The notes under the pieces: generated by a model
Databases searched by the model: none
Seen by the model: only the letters and a program-made list of their open reading frames with translations
What the model was told of the DNA's origin: nothing
In this document: one piece after another, positions 20,917 through 32,135 of the stretch
How positions within the stretch are numbered: the stretch's first letter is position 1
Layout: the number at the start of each line of letters is the position of its first letter
Translations under genes and position numbers: made by a program
Source of the DNA: Adineta steineri
Taxonomy: Eukaryota; Rotifera; Eurotatoria; Adinetida; Adinetidae
Direction: 5' to 3'
Length of the DNA: 64,000 nucleotides
Assembly: GCA_905250115.1 (NCBI GenBank)
Contig: CAJNOI010000208.1
Coordinates: forward strand, 81,073 to 145,072

Positions 20917-21988
20917 TCATTCCAGTTCAATACCATTATCAGATAAAATTGTATTGTCTGGATGAATTTGATTCTTCTTGCAATATAACCAAGTTTTCAT
21001 TGGTCGCCAATATTTTTTCTTTAGAACATATTTTACTTGACGGCGATACCGTGATGATGATATCAAAAATAGATAAAAATTGACCTAAAATAAATAAAAG
21101 ATATCCTAGTAGAAATAAACTAAAAAAGAAAAGAAAAGAAAGGTTTACTGCAATAGTGACACCACTAATTGAATAAAAAATAGTTTGAATCAATCGTTCG
21201 ATTGCAGATCTGAGTAAATCTATCTGTTGTGTATTGATATTAATTGAATAGACACGATAAATTGTATAAGGTAATGAGAGAATAACATATAACATAACAC
21301 GAATTAAAACCATTGCAGTTATTTGTTGATCAAACTGACGACGTTCAAGTGGAATTTGTCGACGTATAACACGACGAACATTTTCATAAGCTAATAAACT
21401 GAATAATGAAGCAAATACAATTGGAAAGAAACCTGATACAACTGGATAAAAGAAATATGTGATATATCGAATCCATATTGGATTTATTACAATACATCCT
21501 AATAAGGGATTAATACTAAGAAAAAAGCTAAATAAAATACTATGGAGACACGAAATCAATATAAATATAAATACAAGATATTGAGCTAATTTAATTGTAC
21601 ATATTTCTCTTAAATTTATTCGATAATTTGTTGAACAAAATTGATCACAAGCAGCAAAACAGATCATAGAAAATGTCACCAGTCCAGTTGATTGAAAAAG
21701 AATATATCGGGCTTTACACCAGAATAGAGAGAAATTCGTTGCATTATTACCATAGATTACTGACACAAAAGTTACTATGAGAGTAAAAACTTCATTAATA
21801 AAATTCGATATCGATTCAACTAAGAAATAGAGAACACATCGATTCTCTCGAAATTGTTTTAATCGAATAAATACTAATACATTCAAAATATTACTCACAA
21901 GTCCAACAATACTTAGAATACAACTACTATATACTGAATATTCTGAAGCAAATTCAAGAATTTGTGATGATAACAATGTTGATGCCAT
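20917..21988 (-). CDS. Rhodopsin-type GPCR, two exons (receptor 5 of cluster)
   Basis: Exon 1 is 21149-21988 and exon 2 is 20917-21084, with a 64-nt phase-0 intron (21085-21148). Unspliced, the frame runs on into a hydrophobic but non-homologous tail ending at 20939; the spliced frame restores the family ending V-N-F-Y-L-F-L-I-S-S-S-R-Y-R-R followed by a Lys-rich tail. The product is 335 residues from ATG 21988 (MASTLLSSQIL); an in-frame ATG at 22018 would add 10. TM3 ends A-C-D-Q-F, so DRY Arg is Gln, as in receptor 3, which also shares this TM7 intron position. The loop before TM6 has E-R-R-Q-F-D-Q-Q-I-T-A-M. It is the only inverted member of the cluster. Confidence 0.84.
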
Positions 21989-22768
21989 GATAAATAGATA
22001 TATATCAATGCAAATCAAATCGTCTTCTTAATATTTCATTTCTCTTTTCTCTTTTTCCTGAATGATTAATACTTGAAAATTAAAATGTCAAAAGCAAAAA
22101 CCGACAGAAAAATACAAATCTCTGTGGAAGATTAATCAACTGACAGAAACAGTCAATCTATCAAATCAGTAAAATTCAATCTTTTTTTCAACATATAAAC
22201 TTGTTGACTCGCGAGATAGGATTCTGATAATAATGTATGAATGTGGTACCACATCATCAGAAATCTCATAAATAGAGACATTAAAGAATTATCGGATCTC
22301 AAAGAATTTTATCATATCGAATTTCATCAATTGAATCGTAATTACTACAAATTTTATTAGGATTCATTTAAACAGTTATGATCTTATTAAATGTAACAAA
22401 TCCTTGTGTGATTCGATTTCTTGAACGCCATATTATTACATTAGATTTCAATAGAATATCTGGTTACCTTAGAATTGTAAGAACATGTTTCTTCTACTGC
22501 ATACACTGAAAATTTCGGGATCAGACCAATGTGTACTGATATTTACTTTTTTGATGAAATTAGATAATGTATTGATATACTTACTATAAAACACTTGCAA
22601 AGTTCTTCATCAAGAAAAGCTATAAAGCCTGTTATACGAAAATAAACGAGATTTATACAAATGATCTCACTGATACAAATATGTGGTTGAAGAATGAATA
22701 TCTTCATATGCCACATTGATGCCATGTTTCATACAATAAAAATTATAATTTTTTCTTATGTATGTGTT
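21989..22768. other. Intergenic region
   Basis: About 780 nt between two minus-strand genes; AT-rich, nothing recognised. A 60-codon frame at 22543-22725 looks random. Confidence 0.5.
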
Positions 22769-24014
22769 TTATTTATTGAGTTTATCGATAATTTTTGTAA
22801 GCATTGGTTCAAAACGATTGTTAGCATCTGATATTGTTCCTTCCATTCGATTCATGACATAAGCAAAGGAAAGATTATAGAATGGTGCAGCCAAACCAAC
22901 ACTTCCACCTGTTCCTATAATAACATAAAATTATAGAATATCTATAAAAAGAAATCTCATTATTTAATTTACCTAAATGACCAAAACTTCCTCGTCCTAA
23001 TCTAGGAAATGTTTTATCGAAAAGCATAAAACCCATACCAAATGGTGTATGTGTTTGCGAAAATAGATCCAATTCTCCATCTGGTGTATTTGATTTTGTT
23101 GCTAATTTCATAATCTGTTCATTTAATATTCGTTTATACTTTCCATGATCAACATCGCCAATTAATAATGAATATAATCGTGCTATTGAGTAAGCATTTG
23201 AAATTCCATTTCCAGCTGGTATTTCTGCTTCATGTGAAGAAATATCATTAAAGAAATTCATCATAGCATTGAGTGATTCATCATTGAAATGTTGAGATAG
23301 TTGACTGAATTCATGTGGTGATACACGATATTCTTCTGTTGATGGTAAACCAATATAAAATTCCAAATTTAATGGAGATGAAATTTCATCTTGAATAAAT
23401 TTTCCCAATGATCGTTTTCTTGGATCAACACGTCGAATAAGTTCACCAGCAAGCCAACCGTACGTAAGTGAATGATAACTATAAGCGGATCCTGGTAACC
23501 ACGATGGTGATTCTTCTTCTAATTTATGTATCATTGTTGTCCAATTAAGATAATCATCAAATGAAGCAGCAATATTTGGTAGTCCAGCACGATGTGAAAG
23601 AATATCACTCACTCTTGTATTTTCTTTTCCATATTGTCCATATTCAGGCCAATAACGAGTAACTAGTGACGAATAATCGAGAAGATTACGTTGAACAGCA
23701 ATTGCTGCAGCTACAGCTACAAGTCCTTTTGTTGTTGAAAAGACTAATTGTAATGTATTATTATCATACACTTTTGTTCGTGATTCATCAAACCATCCAC
23801 CTGATAGATCAACGACTAATTTACCTTGATGATACACCGCGACTGATGCTCCTAAATCTCGATTTTCAACAAAATTACTTTGAAACAGATCATAGATAAA
23901 CTCCCAGCCAGGTTCAATTGTTCCACGAATATTATAATCAATAATTTCACTAGAACTTACCACTAATGAAGCAAGAATAAAGATAATAAAATGTATTGTT
24001 TGATAATAACTCAT
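22769..24014 (-). CDS. Secreted beta-lactamase-type serine hydrolase, two exons
   Basis: Exon 1 is 22973-24014 and exon 2 is 22769-22914, joined across a 58-nt phase-1 intron. The product is 395 residues. Residues 1-22 form a signal peptide. The class C beta-lactamase/PBP-like fold is shown by the S-T-T-K box at 93-96 (nucleophile Ser93 with Lys96), a Y-S-Y-H motif near 178-181 where the family has its catalytic Tyr, S-D-I-L-S-H-R-A-G-L-P between them, and G-H-L-G-T-G-G-S, the third motif, rebuilt exactly across the splice. Animal relatives (LACTB-like and C. elegans lact proteins) are esterases or peptidases rather than antibiotic resistance enzymes; the substrate is unknown. Reading only exon 1 would lose the third motif. 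Confidence 0.88.
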
Positions 24015-24583
24015 CTTTTAACTTTATTTTGAAAGAACAAAGAAAGCAAATAGTTGATATTTATATACACTGTATATGATAGGATTGAGTAAATATCAAT
24101 ATATAAAGTAGCACACAAATAATAATAATATGTATGTTAAGACCAAAAGGATTAAAGTAAAGTGATATCTTATTACTTTGTAAGGTAATGATATCTATCT
24201 ATTCTTCATACCATTTTCGGGCATTGATATCAATACACATGAATGTGATATTTAGAGTGTGGGTGTAAATGAGATTAGGTTAGAAGAAATATCCATACCC
24301 TTCTCATTTCTGAATCCATTAGATAAGATTAATTCGGTGAAGTTAACGATCTATTATTTAAATATTTCGATTTCTTTCAGTATCAGTTCAAAAGCTTCAA
24401 TATTTTCAATTAATATCTCATCGTTTGAATACGCAATCATCTTCGATTCATTTCATATCTTTTGAAAAAGAAGAAAAATAAGTATCGTCACAAACTCAAT
24501 AGAGTAATTCTGATATTTTATTGTAGAATTGAAGAAAACAAAATGAATATTTTTAATTTTAATTATGATTTTCTTGAAAATAT
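24015..24583. other. Intergenic region
   Basis: About 570 nt. Contains GAGTGTGGGTGTAAATGAG near 24255 with a weak partner ATCCATACCCTTCTC near 24289, a degenerate telomere-like block. No gene seen. Confidence 0.45.
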
Positions 24584-26231
24584 TTAAATCCATATATGTA
24601 AATAATTATTTAATTTCCGATCTTGACTAATGTAAGATGTTGATGCTAATTGAGTTTTTAACCATTGAATAATTTCATTTGAATTTGAATTTGATGTATA
24701 TTCATTATATTGAATATGTAATGCTTGAAGATTGGTCATATTTTGAATAAGAACAAGAATAGAATGACGTGTTGTTACTGAAATAGTAAGGATTTTACAT
24801 GGAATACCTAATGATGATTGACACAAATTTATACATTCTTCTTCATTAAATACTTCATTTAAACATCGAAAATCAAGTTCATCAATAGATTTATTCATAA
24901 ATTTACCAAATGATAATGATGCTCCGTCTTGATCAATAGATAAAAATTCAAGATCCGATGCTTGATTAAGTAATCGTTGTAATTGATATTGATATTCTTT
25001 AGTAAATGATTTTATGTGAAGTCTTCGAAGTTTTTTCAAACTTGAAACAATCAACCAGAATTGATCATTTAGAGGAAATTTAATATGTAATGTATTAAGA
25101 TTATGTAAACGAATATAAGATGGAAATGATTAATTGAAAAATGTTTCAACCGAAATATGAGTGATACTATTATAGAATATTTTATGATCATCATTTGGAT
25201 CAGTTGATCTCCATATATGTGGAAAACTATCTTCCATGTAAAAAAATTGTTTCGATAATGTTTCTAGATGAAGTTTTTTATGAAGTGTATAACAACGAAC
25301 AAACCAACGACGTTCTTTAATCCAAAATGAACTTCGAAATGAATTGATTAATTCATCAGCTCGTTCTTCAATATTATCATTGACAGGAAGATCATCGGAC
25401 ATTCTCAATTTGAAGGTCTTCAATTTTGGTAAATAATTACATATAAGATGTTCCCATCGATCACCAGTAATTAAATAACAAGACACAGTCATTTGTAGAT
25501 AACATAAATTAGGAAGATATTCGAATAAACTCATGAATATTGACGAATGAAAGGTTATCATTCGTAATTTAGTTAATGTTAAAAGATGCTCGAAGATGTT
25601 TGAGAGATGGAGCACATTCGTATAATTGAAATATTTTATTATATTGAATTTGTTGACCAAATAAATAAAAATTTTTTAGAGTTGAACAAACTTTTGTTGG
25701 TAATAAAAAACTCGATAGATTTCTAATATAAATTGTATATCGACAATGAATAAGTTTCGGTAAACTCCAAATATTATCAATAATCATTTGAAAATCTATT
25801 TCATCATTTTCATAACAACGAAATGAAATATTTAAATATGTTACATTTGAAAGAGAAGAAAATTCATTAACGAGCTTGATTAAAGTTTCACGTGAATGGA
25901 TGTTTAACAATGTTAAATACCGTAAATTAGTTAATAATGATAATGATGAAATATAAGATAAGAAATGATCGATTTGTCCAGTAGTTGATGAATCGTCTGA
26001 AAGTTTTAATGTAATTATTCGATCAGTAAGAAATGGTAAATGTTGCTGACATACATCATCAAAAATACGTTTTGAAAGAGATAAACAATTCAAACGATAT
26101 CTTCGAAATTGTTTATAAAGAAGAAGATTAAAACGTGTATTTAAATCAGAAAATATTTTCAGTAAATCAATCGAACGAAAATAATCGAACAGAGTCAATA
26201 TAATCTCGTTTGGTAACAATTCAAAATTCAT
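24584..26231 (-). pseudogene. F-box/LRR-type gene, broken by one frameshift and one stop
   Basis: The N-terminus M-N-F-E-L-L-P-N-E-I-I-L-T-L-F-D-Y is a classic F-box start (L-P-x-E-I/L), followed by leucine-rich stretches (L-T-N-L-R-Y-L-T-L-L-N; L-P-N-L-C-Y-L-Q-M; L-E-F-L-S-I-D). F-box/LRR proteins recruit substrates to SCF ubiquitin ligases and are greatly expanded in bdelloids. The reading frame from 26231 ends near 25569; the LRR continues in another frame from about 25600, and that frame is cut by a TAA at 25130-25132, after which it goes on to 24584 with the same character. One frameshift plus one in-frame stop gives a pseudogene, unless these are assembly errors. The intact length would be about 545 residues. 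Confidence 0.78.
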
Positions 26232-27255
26232 TATTTATCTTTCTTTTAAGATAAAGAAACTATATATATATATATGATTACTTAACAAAGCATAGAGAAC
26301 GACCAATAAATATGCTATAGACAATTTGCCTAGTCAGAGAATATTCAGGCGATAGCTCTGAACTCAATGCATTAAATTTATATAATTATAATTTCTTGAG
26401 GGTATAGGTGTGGGTGTGAAAGAGAAGATAGAAACATCCACATCCTCAAGATTGAGCTGTAGCGTAAATTAATATTTCGATTTTTTAATAAAGAATCCAA
26501 CAGCTTGTCAAATCATTTGAGTTTGAGTAAAATTGTCATTTAAAACCTACTTAGCAGTTAATTTCTTCATACGACCATAATTCAATGAATTCCATAAATG
26601 AGCCGCATAATTCGATAAAAAATAGTATGTATGTGATTGAAACAACTCTTTTAATTCATTATAACTAGGAAGGGTGGGTGTAGGCTACGAATAAGAGACT
26701 AATTATTATGGTATAAGATATATTTTGTCATAAAGACTGTTGATTCTCTTTCATTTTCTCACGTACTACTGATATCGTTGAGTATTTAAGGAGTGAATAT
26801 TGTGAAAAGAAGAGGAATAAAGAACAAAAGAGGAGCGATAATACTACTCACACCCATCTAAGAAAAGAAAAGAAAAGAACATGTGCATAGAAGTACATGG
26901 AGACACACATTAACTTATTTGTTTTTCATTTTAACAAATTTAAAGTATTCACAGCTTTTCATCAATGATTTGGTGTGAGTGTTCTCCCTCTTCGTAACCC
27001 ACACCGCAAAACCTTGTGCATGAAATAAAATTAAACGTTGTGATTATCGTTGTATTTTATTTTATCTGTTCTGTCAATGATCCCTTTTGTGTAAATCTTT
27101 GAATAAAGAATAAGAAAAAGAAGAAAAAGACAATTTCTATAGACATAAACAGTAATATTTAATCTTTTTGCAAACAATCATTGGATTAACCTTCTGATGA
27201 TATATATGGATGATTTTATTTTTATTTTCATTGTAGATATTTAATTGAATTTCAA
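26232..27255. other. Intergenic region, divergent promoters, telomere-like blocks
   Basis: About 1 kb between divergent genes. It holds a strong palindrome at 26395-26450, further G/T-rich blocks near 26670 (GGGTGGGTGTAGG) and 26840 (ACTCACACCCATC), a looser inverted pair at about 26965-27003 (GGTGTGAGTG/AACCCACACC), and a short TA run near 26262-26272. A TTTCATTGTAG at about 27227-27237 looks like a splice acceptor for a 5' UTR exon of the next gene. Confidence 0.5.
26395..26450. repeat. CTTGAGGGT...GTGTGGGTGTG palindrome A
   Basis: Arms CTTGAGG..GTGTGGGTGTG (26395-26418) and ACATCCACATCCTCAAG (26434-26450) flank a spacer of about 15 nt. Same design as the elements at 29308, 33322 and 37916: CTTGAGG at one end, CCTCAAG at the other, telomere-like GTGGGTGTG inside. 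Confidence 0.75.
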
Positions 27256-29157
27256 ATGGCTAAACAAGTTGAAAAAGAAAAAGAAAAAGATTCTGATATG
27301 AATGTATTGCAAGAGTTGGGATATACTCAAGAACTTTATCGTGGTTTTTCTCCATTTATGTCTTTTGCATTTTGTTTTACAACTGTTAATGTTTTAACAT
27401 CAATTTCAATTGGGTTTACTCATGCATTAAATACTGGTGGATCAGGTATTATTATTTGGTCTTGGATTCTTGGATCAATTTTTACAATTCTTACTGGTCT
27501 TTCATTAGCTGAAATTTGTTCTGTTTATCCAAGTGCTGGTTCAGTTTATTATTGGTATAAACATATTTATTCTTTTAATAATATTCTTATATAATTTCTT
27601 CTTTTTTAATAAAGGGCTGGTCAACTTGTATCTCCTCGTCATGGTCCATTAGCTTCATTTATTTGTGGTTGGTTTAATTTTGTTGGTAATGTTGCTGGTA
27701 AGTATAATCATTTTAACTGATCATTTGTTTATTAATTGTGTGAATAATAAATAGGTGATGCAGCATTTTCATCAGGTTTTGCAACAATAATCAATGCTGC
27801 ATTTCTCGTAGATGGTAAACCATCATTAAGTGTTGGTGTTCAAGTAGCGATAAGTGTTGGAATAACATTTATATGGGCTATTCAAAATGCACTTCGAATT
27901 GATCAACAAGGATGGTTGAATAATTTAGCTACATTTGTACAAATTGGTTCAACAATAAGTATTGTTTTTGTTCTTTTTATAATGACTCCACAACGAGCAA
28001 CAATATCTGATGTATTTACATTGACTTATAATGGTACTGGTTTTCCATTTGTTTATGTATGTTTTATTGGTATTCTTTCAACACTTTTTTCATTTTCTGG
28101 ATATGAAGGTATAAACACAAATATTAAATTAAGATTTTCAATTTTCTTTTTCTTTTTCTTTTAAAGCTGGTGCACATTTAGCAGAAGAAACTCAAAGTGC
28201 TGGCAAAGCAGGTAAAGCATATGAATTTATTTATAATTGTGATTGTTATAGATAAATTTAACGTTTTTTCTTAGCTCCTCATGGTATTGTTGGTACATGT
28301 ATTTGTAGTGCTATTGTAGGTTTGATTTATTTACTTGCTTTACTTTTTGCTATTCCAAATGTATCAACATTTATGGAAACAAATAATAATGAAACAATAA
28401 ATTTATGTATAGCTATTTATAAATTAGCAGTACCACATCGAGGTGCATTAGCACTTACTATTTTACTTATTATAAATCTTCATTTTGGAGGAATGTCTGG
28501 GATGACAGTTACAAGTCGAATTGGGTAAAAGAGATTTTAATCTTTGAAAAACAAATTTTCATTTTTATTTTAAATCAAACTAGATTTGCAATGGCTCGTG
28601 ATGGTGTATTTCCTTGTTCTCGTTATCTTCGATGGGTATTTAAACCAACAAAAACTCCATTAGGAAATGTTTTATTTGTATTTATAATTGATTCAATACT
28701 TCTTTTACTTCAATTAATTTCCACAACAGCATTTGCTGCAATTATTGCAATTGCAACATTTGGTTATCAAGTCTCTTATTTAATCCCAATATTTCTTCGA
28801 TGTACAATTGCTCGAAATAAATTTCCTCATGGAGAATTTAATTTAGGTCGATTTGGTATTCCAATTGCTATTTTATCATCAATTTGGCTTTCAATAACTT
28901 CAATAATTATGCTTTTTCCTTCGAATTATCCAATAACAAAAGATAATATGAATTATGCTATTGTAGTTATTGTTGGTGTAGCTATCATAGCTTCATTTTA
29001 TTGGTTTATTTCTGCTCGACATTCATTTGTTGGACCTAAACGAACTGATATTGATCCAATACCATTACCAGCAGGACATATTACAGCGGAAGATGTTCGA
29101 AAAGAATCAATATTATTAACTCCACCTTCACCTGAAATCAATCAATCTCGAATGTAA
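27256..29157 (+). CDS. APC-superfamily amino acid/amine permease, six exons
   Basis: Exons are 27256-27554, 27615-27697, 27755-28108, 28167-28211, 28275-28524 and 28584-29157. All five introns are 50 to 65 nt with GT..AG ends, and together they give a clean 534-residue frame. About twelve membrane segments are visible. The N-terminal half has the APC start (L-Q-E-L-G-Y-T-Q-E-L-Y-R-G-F-S-P-F and F-S-I-G-type helix 1), then L-A-E-I-C-S-V-Y-P-S-A-G-S-V-Y-Y-W. The middle has G-Y-E-A-G-A-H-L-A-E-E-T, and the end has F-V-G-P-K-R-T-D-I. This pattern is that of the fungal GABA/choline and plant BAT1 permeases (AA_permease_2) rather than animal SLC7 carriers. Substrate (amino acids, GABA, choline) not determined. 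Possibly acquired by transfer. AATAAA at 29248-29253. Confidence 0.88.
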
Positions 29158-29893
29158 TTTTATTCATTGGTTAGTTTTCATTAGAAAAAAACTTCTTTTA
29201 AAATAACTCTTTCAAAATAATGAATATTATTTGTTAATTTATGAGAAAATAAAACGTTAATTATTTTCAAGATTTTATTCAAAATAGTGAACATTAAAAA
29301 CAACCATCTTGAGGGTGTGGGTGTGATTATTAAGTTAATCACCCACATCCATCATTATTCCATTATGACCTATACTTATGTATAACTATTTGTCATATTT
29401 CGATTGGTTCTTTTTTTATAAAAGAAAATTTTTATTCTCAATCAATCTCAATGCAAAATATATGATGAAAAAAAACGTTTTTTTCTTTCCAACTATTTAA
29501 TAGATGGCAATTGTACATAGCATCGTAATTTTGACTTCTACCGTTAAATTTCATGTACAGTTTTTCATTTTTAAAATGAATAGAAAAAAATTCATTCGTT
29601 TCTACAATAGATTATTTTTCCATATATTGAATTGAGAAAGTGAATGTTTATTTTCGAAAGATTTTCTTTCAGAAAGGATGTATAATGTATAGTTGTTTTT
29701 CATTCTTTGATGTAAACCAAATCAAATTTGTACATGTGTCGTATAGACAGAGAAACGAATCGATCAATAATCATTCGGCGATAAAGTTAGTTTTAGATTT
29801 TTCCATGGTGCTATATTTGATTAAATAGTGATCATGGGCAGTTTATTTATTTATTTATTTTTCTTCATTGTTTGGATTTTTAGAAAAGAAATA
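29158..29893. other. Intergenic region with palindrome B
   Basis: About 735 nt. Holds the permease poly(A) signal (29248-29253) and the palindrome at 29308-29350; otherwise AT-rich with A and T runs. Confidence 0.5.
29308..29350. repeat. CTTGAGGGTGTGGGTGTG palindrome B
   Basis: Left arm CTTGAGGGTGTGGGTGTGAT (29308-29327), right arm ATCACCCACATCC (29338-29350), spacer about 10 nt. It lies 55 nt past the AATAAA of the permease gene. The right arm lacks the CCTCAAG end found in the other copies. Confidence 0.72.
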
Positions 29894-30590
29894 ATGACAA
29901 CGATAGAAACAGTAATACCTTTCGAAGAAAAGACTGCTCTTGATAATGAACCATTGACAGCAACAACTGAATCTACTATCTGTACTAAACTTGAAAGTTC
30001 ATCTATATTCTTACTTGTTTGTATACTATATGGACTTATTATGACATGTAAGAAATTCTACAATGTTTTTTTAATCATAGATATGAGAATTTTATTTTCT
30101 AGTTTCACAATTATTTATTGGTTGGAAATATGTTTCTCAATGTCCAATTAATCCTAATATTCCTAAATATCTTTTTGTTAATGGTATTATTGGTATTTTT
30201 TCTGGTATTTTCGTTCAATATCGAACTTATCTATTAGCAAAAACAAGCAAATCATCTAAAGCAACAAACAATCGTAAAACTGGAGTTAGTTTAGCGACTG
30301 CTATGAATAATCCATTGCTTTTTATTATTAATATTGCTCATTATTGTCGGATTATTTTTTTATTTATTTGGTTTACATATGGATGTAAATGGATATTTGG
30401 TGTTTGGAATGAAGTTAAATATGATCCTCCAAATCATCCACAATTTTGTTTATCATTAGTATATCGATTGGCTTATATTCCTATACTTATGTCAATTGTA
30501 TTTTTATTTCTATGCTCTTGCTGTTGCTGTTGTTGCTTTATTTGTATAGCATCAGTTAAAATGTTTCGCATACCGACACAAGGTGTTTAA
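29894..30590 (+). CDS. TMEM272-like small membrane protein, two exons
   Basis: Exon 1 is 29894-30047 and exon 2 is 30103-30590; the 55-nt intron is phase 1. The product is 213 residues from MTTIETVIPFEEK. Four hydrophobic segments follow a hydrophilic N-terminus of about 35 residues. After TM1 comes W-K-Y-V-S-Q-C-P-I-N-P-N-I-P-K-Y-L-F-V-N-G, matching the C-P-x-x-P-x-I-P-x-Y-L-x-V-x-G block typical of TMEM272-like proteins. After TM3 comes W-x-F-G-V-W-N-E-V and a loop with Pro and His before TM4. TM4 is followed by a run of Cys (C-S-C-C-C-C-C-C near 195), possibly palmitoylated. Function in the family is unknown. An in-frame ATG at 29834 would add a hydrophobic extension; I prefer 29894. Confidence 0.75.
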
Positions 30591-32135
30591 CAAATATCTT
30601 TATTATAAGTAGAATTACGAATCAATATACTGTCTTCTGGGAAAAAACAGAAAAACTTGACATTTTTTACTAAATTTTTGATCTTAACAATTTCTTTGTT
30701 TAGTTATCGTCGTAAAATGTTAAAATTGTCATATTTTTCTAAGTTTAACAAAAGAAGTAATTTTAATCTCAATCTACATTAGATTTGTCGCTGTATTATA
30801 GCTTATCATTTTTCCATCATACAACTGGATTCAATCAACCAGCGATCATTAGAATATCTTGATCAATCAATAGAATTTTACTTGTCTTTAAAATCTTTTG
30901 AGTATTCAAAAGAGTTATTGTTAACTCTTTTTCATTGTTGAATTATAATGTTTATAGAGAAGTTAATGAAACAACGAATGAACAAGCAACTGCGATTCTT
31001 TATGCAAACGATGCTGCTGTATCTTTTTTCGAATGCACACTAGGTTTACATAGAAATTAAGTTGAACAATAAAATGTTGTTAGTATAGTACTTAAAAAGC
31101 AGTGGTTGTAATTCTAGGATTAATTGAATAAATTTGCCAATTATCAATAACAAAAAGCCAGCTGAATTTAACACTATGAATACCCTGAAATGATGCTAAT
31201 AATTTTTGTTTTTAACCATTGGCTCGAATTACTTTGATACTCGCTATTTCCTTACATGTTTGAAACGATCCGTGATTTATTATACGCTCTTCAACTTGAA
31301 TAGTGCCACCAATAGTATTACTCTACCATGAAAAGTTATGATCTAATCAAGGACGTTTCGTCATTAAACGAATGGTATATTTTGAATCTCATTAAATATA
31401 TTAAAGAAGAAAATTTTGAATAAAAAATTTGTTGTCATGTTCATTATTTTGTTTCTTTTTGTTGTAATAAAAGAATAGAAAAGAAAATGAGATTGCATCA
31501 ACATTTATTATTCCTGTCGAATTATTTTCATTGTGTATTGACATAATTTCGAGTAGTCCATCAATAGTTAGAAAAAAGAAAAAAAATTATTATTCTTCAT
31601 GTGTATATTTCATTTATTTTTTTGTTCCATTAAAAGCAACCGCCGAAGCACATTCAATGCAAACAAACAACTTTTTTCTTTACAAAAAAGAATACACGTA
31701 TCGATCATCATTGATTTACTCGTTTTAAATGATAAAGTAACATAGAAATACGTTCAGATTCATCGAGAACAATTCAAATGAAAAGTTTTCTTAATTTATA
31801 TTTCTTATAAAACATAAATATACTTTGTTTCATATTTTTCTAAATCATAGTAATTCGATTTTGTTTATTGTAGCAACAAAATTGCCAAAGGGTCTATTCA
31901 GAATTTAGTAAAATGAGATGAAATATTTTTGATTAATGCAACCACTTGATATGTTTTTTTCTTTTTCTTTTTCGGCTATTATTTAAGTACTTCGAACTTT
32001 TTTTGTCATTTTTCTCTTTTCGACCTACTCAACATGTTAATAACTTAATTCTAGATTATCTAGTAATTGTTTTTTTGAACGAATAGGAATCTAAAACAAA
32101 ACATATAACAACACTTTTGTATTTTCATTATAATA
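30591..32135. other. Intergenic region with coding relics
   Basis: About 1.5 kb. At about 30838-30935 the plus strand reads S-L-E-Y-L-D-Q-S-I-E-F-Y-L-S-L-K-S-F, like half of a tetratricopeptide repeat, and at 30960-31060 V-N-E-T-T-N-E-Q-A-T-A-I-L-Y-A-N, both cut by stops. At about 31140-31320 the minus strand reads G-G-T-I-Q-V-E-E-R-I-I-N-H-G with later stops. These look like decayed exons of two unidentified genes. Nothing intact. Confidence 0.35.

Noticed and set aside
20923..21084. Hydrophobic and polar tail of the unspliced receptor 5 frame
   Set aside because: Splicing at 21085-21148 gives the family ending N-F-Y-L-F and a stop at 20917-20919, so the unspliced tail is not the protein.
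23666..23899. 77-codon plus-strand frame opposite the serine hydrolase
   Set aside because: Antisense shadow; the minus-strand frame carries the S-T-T-K box.
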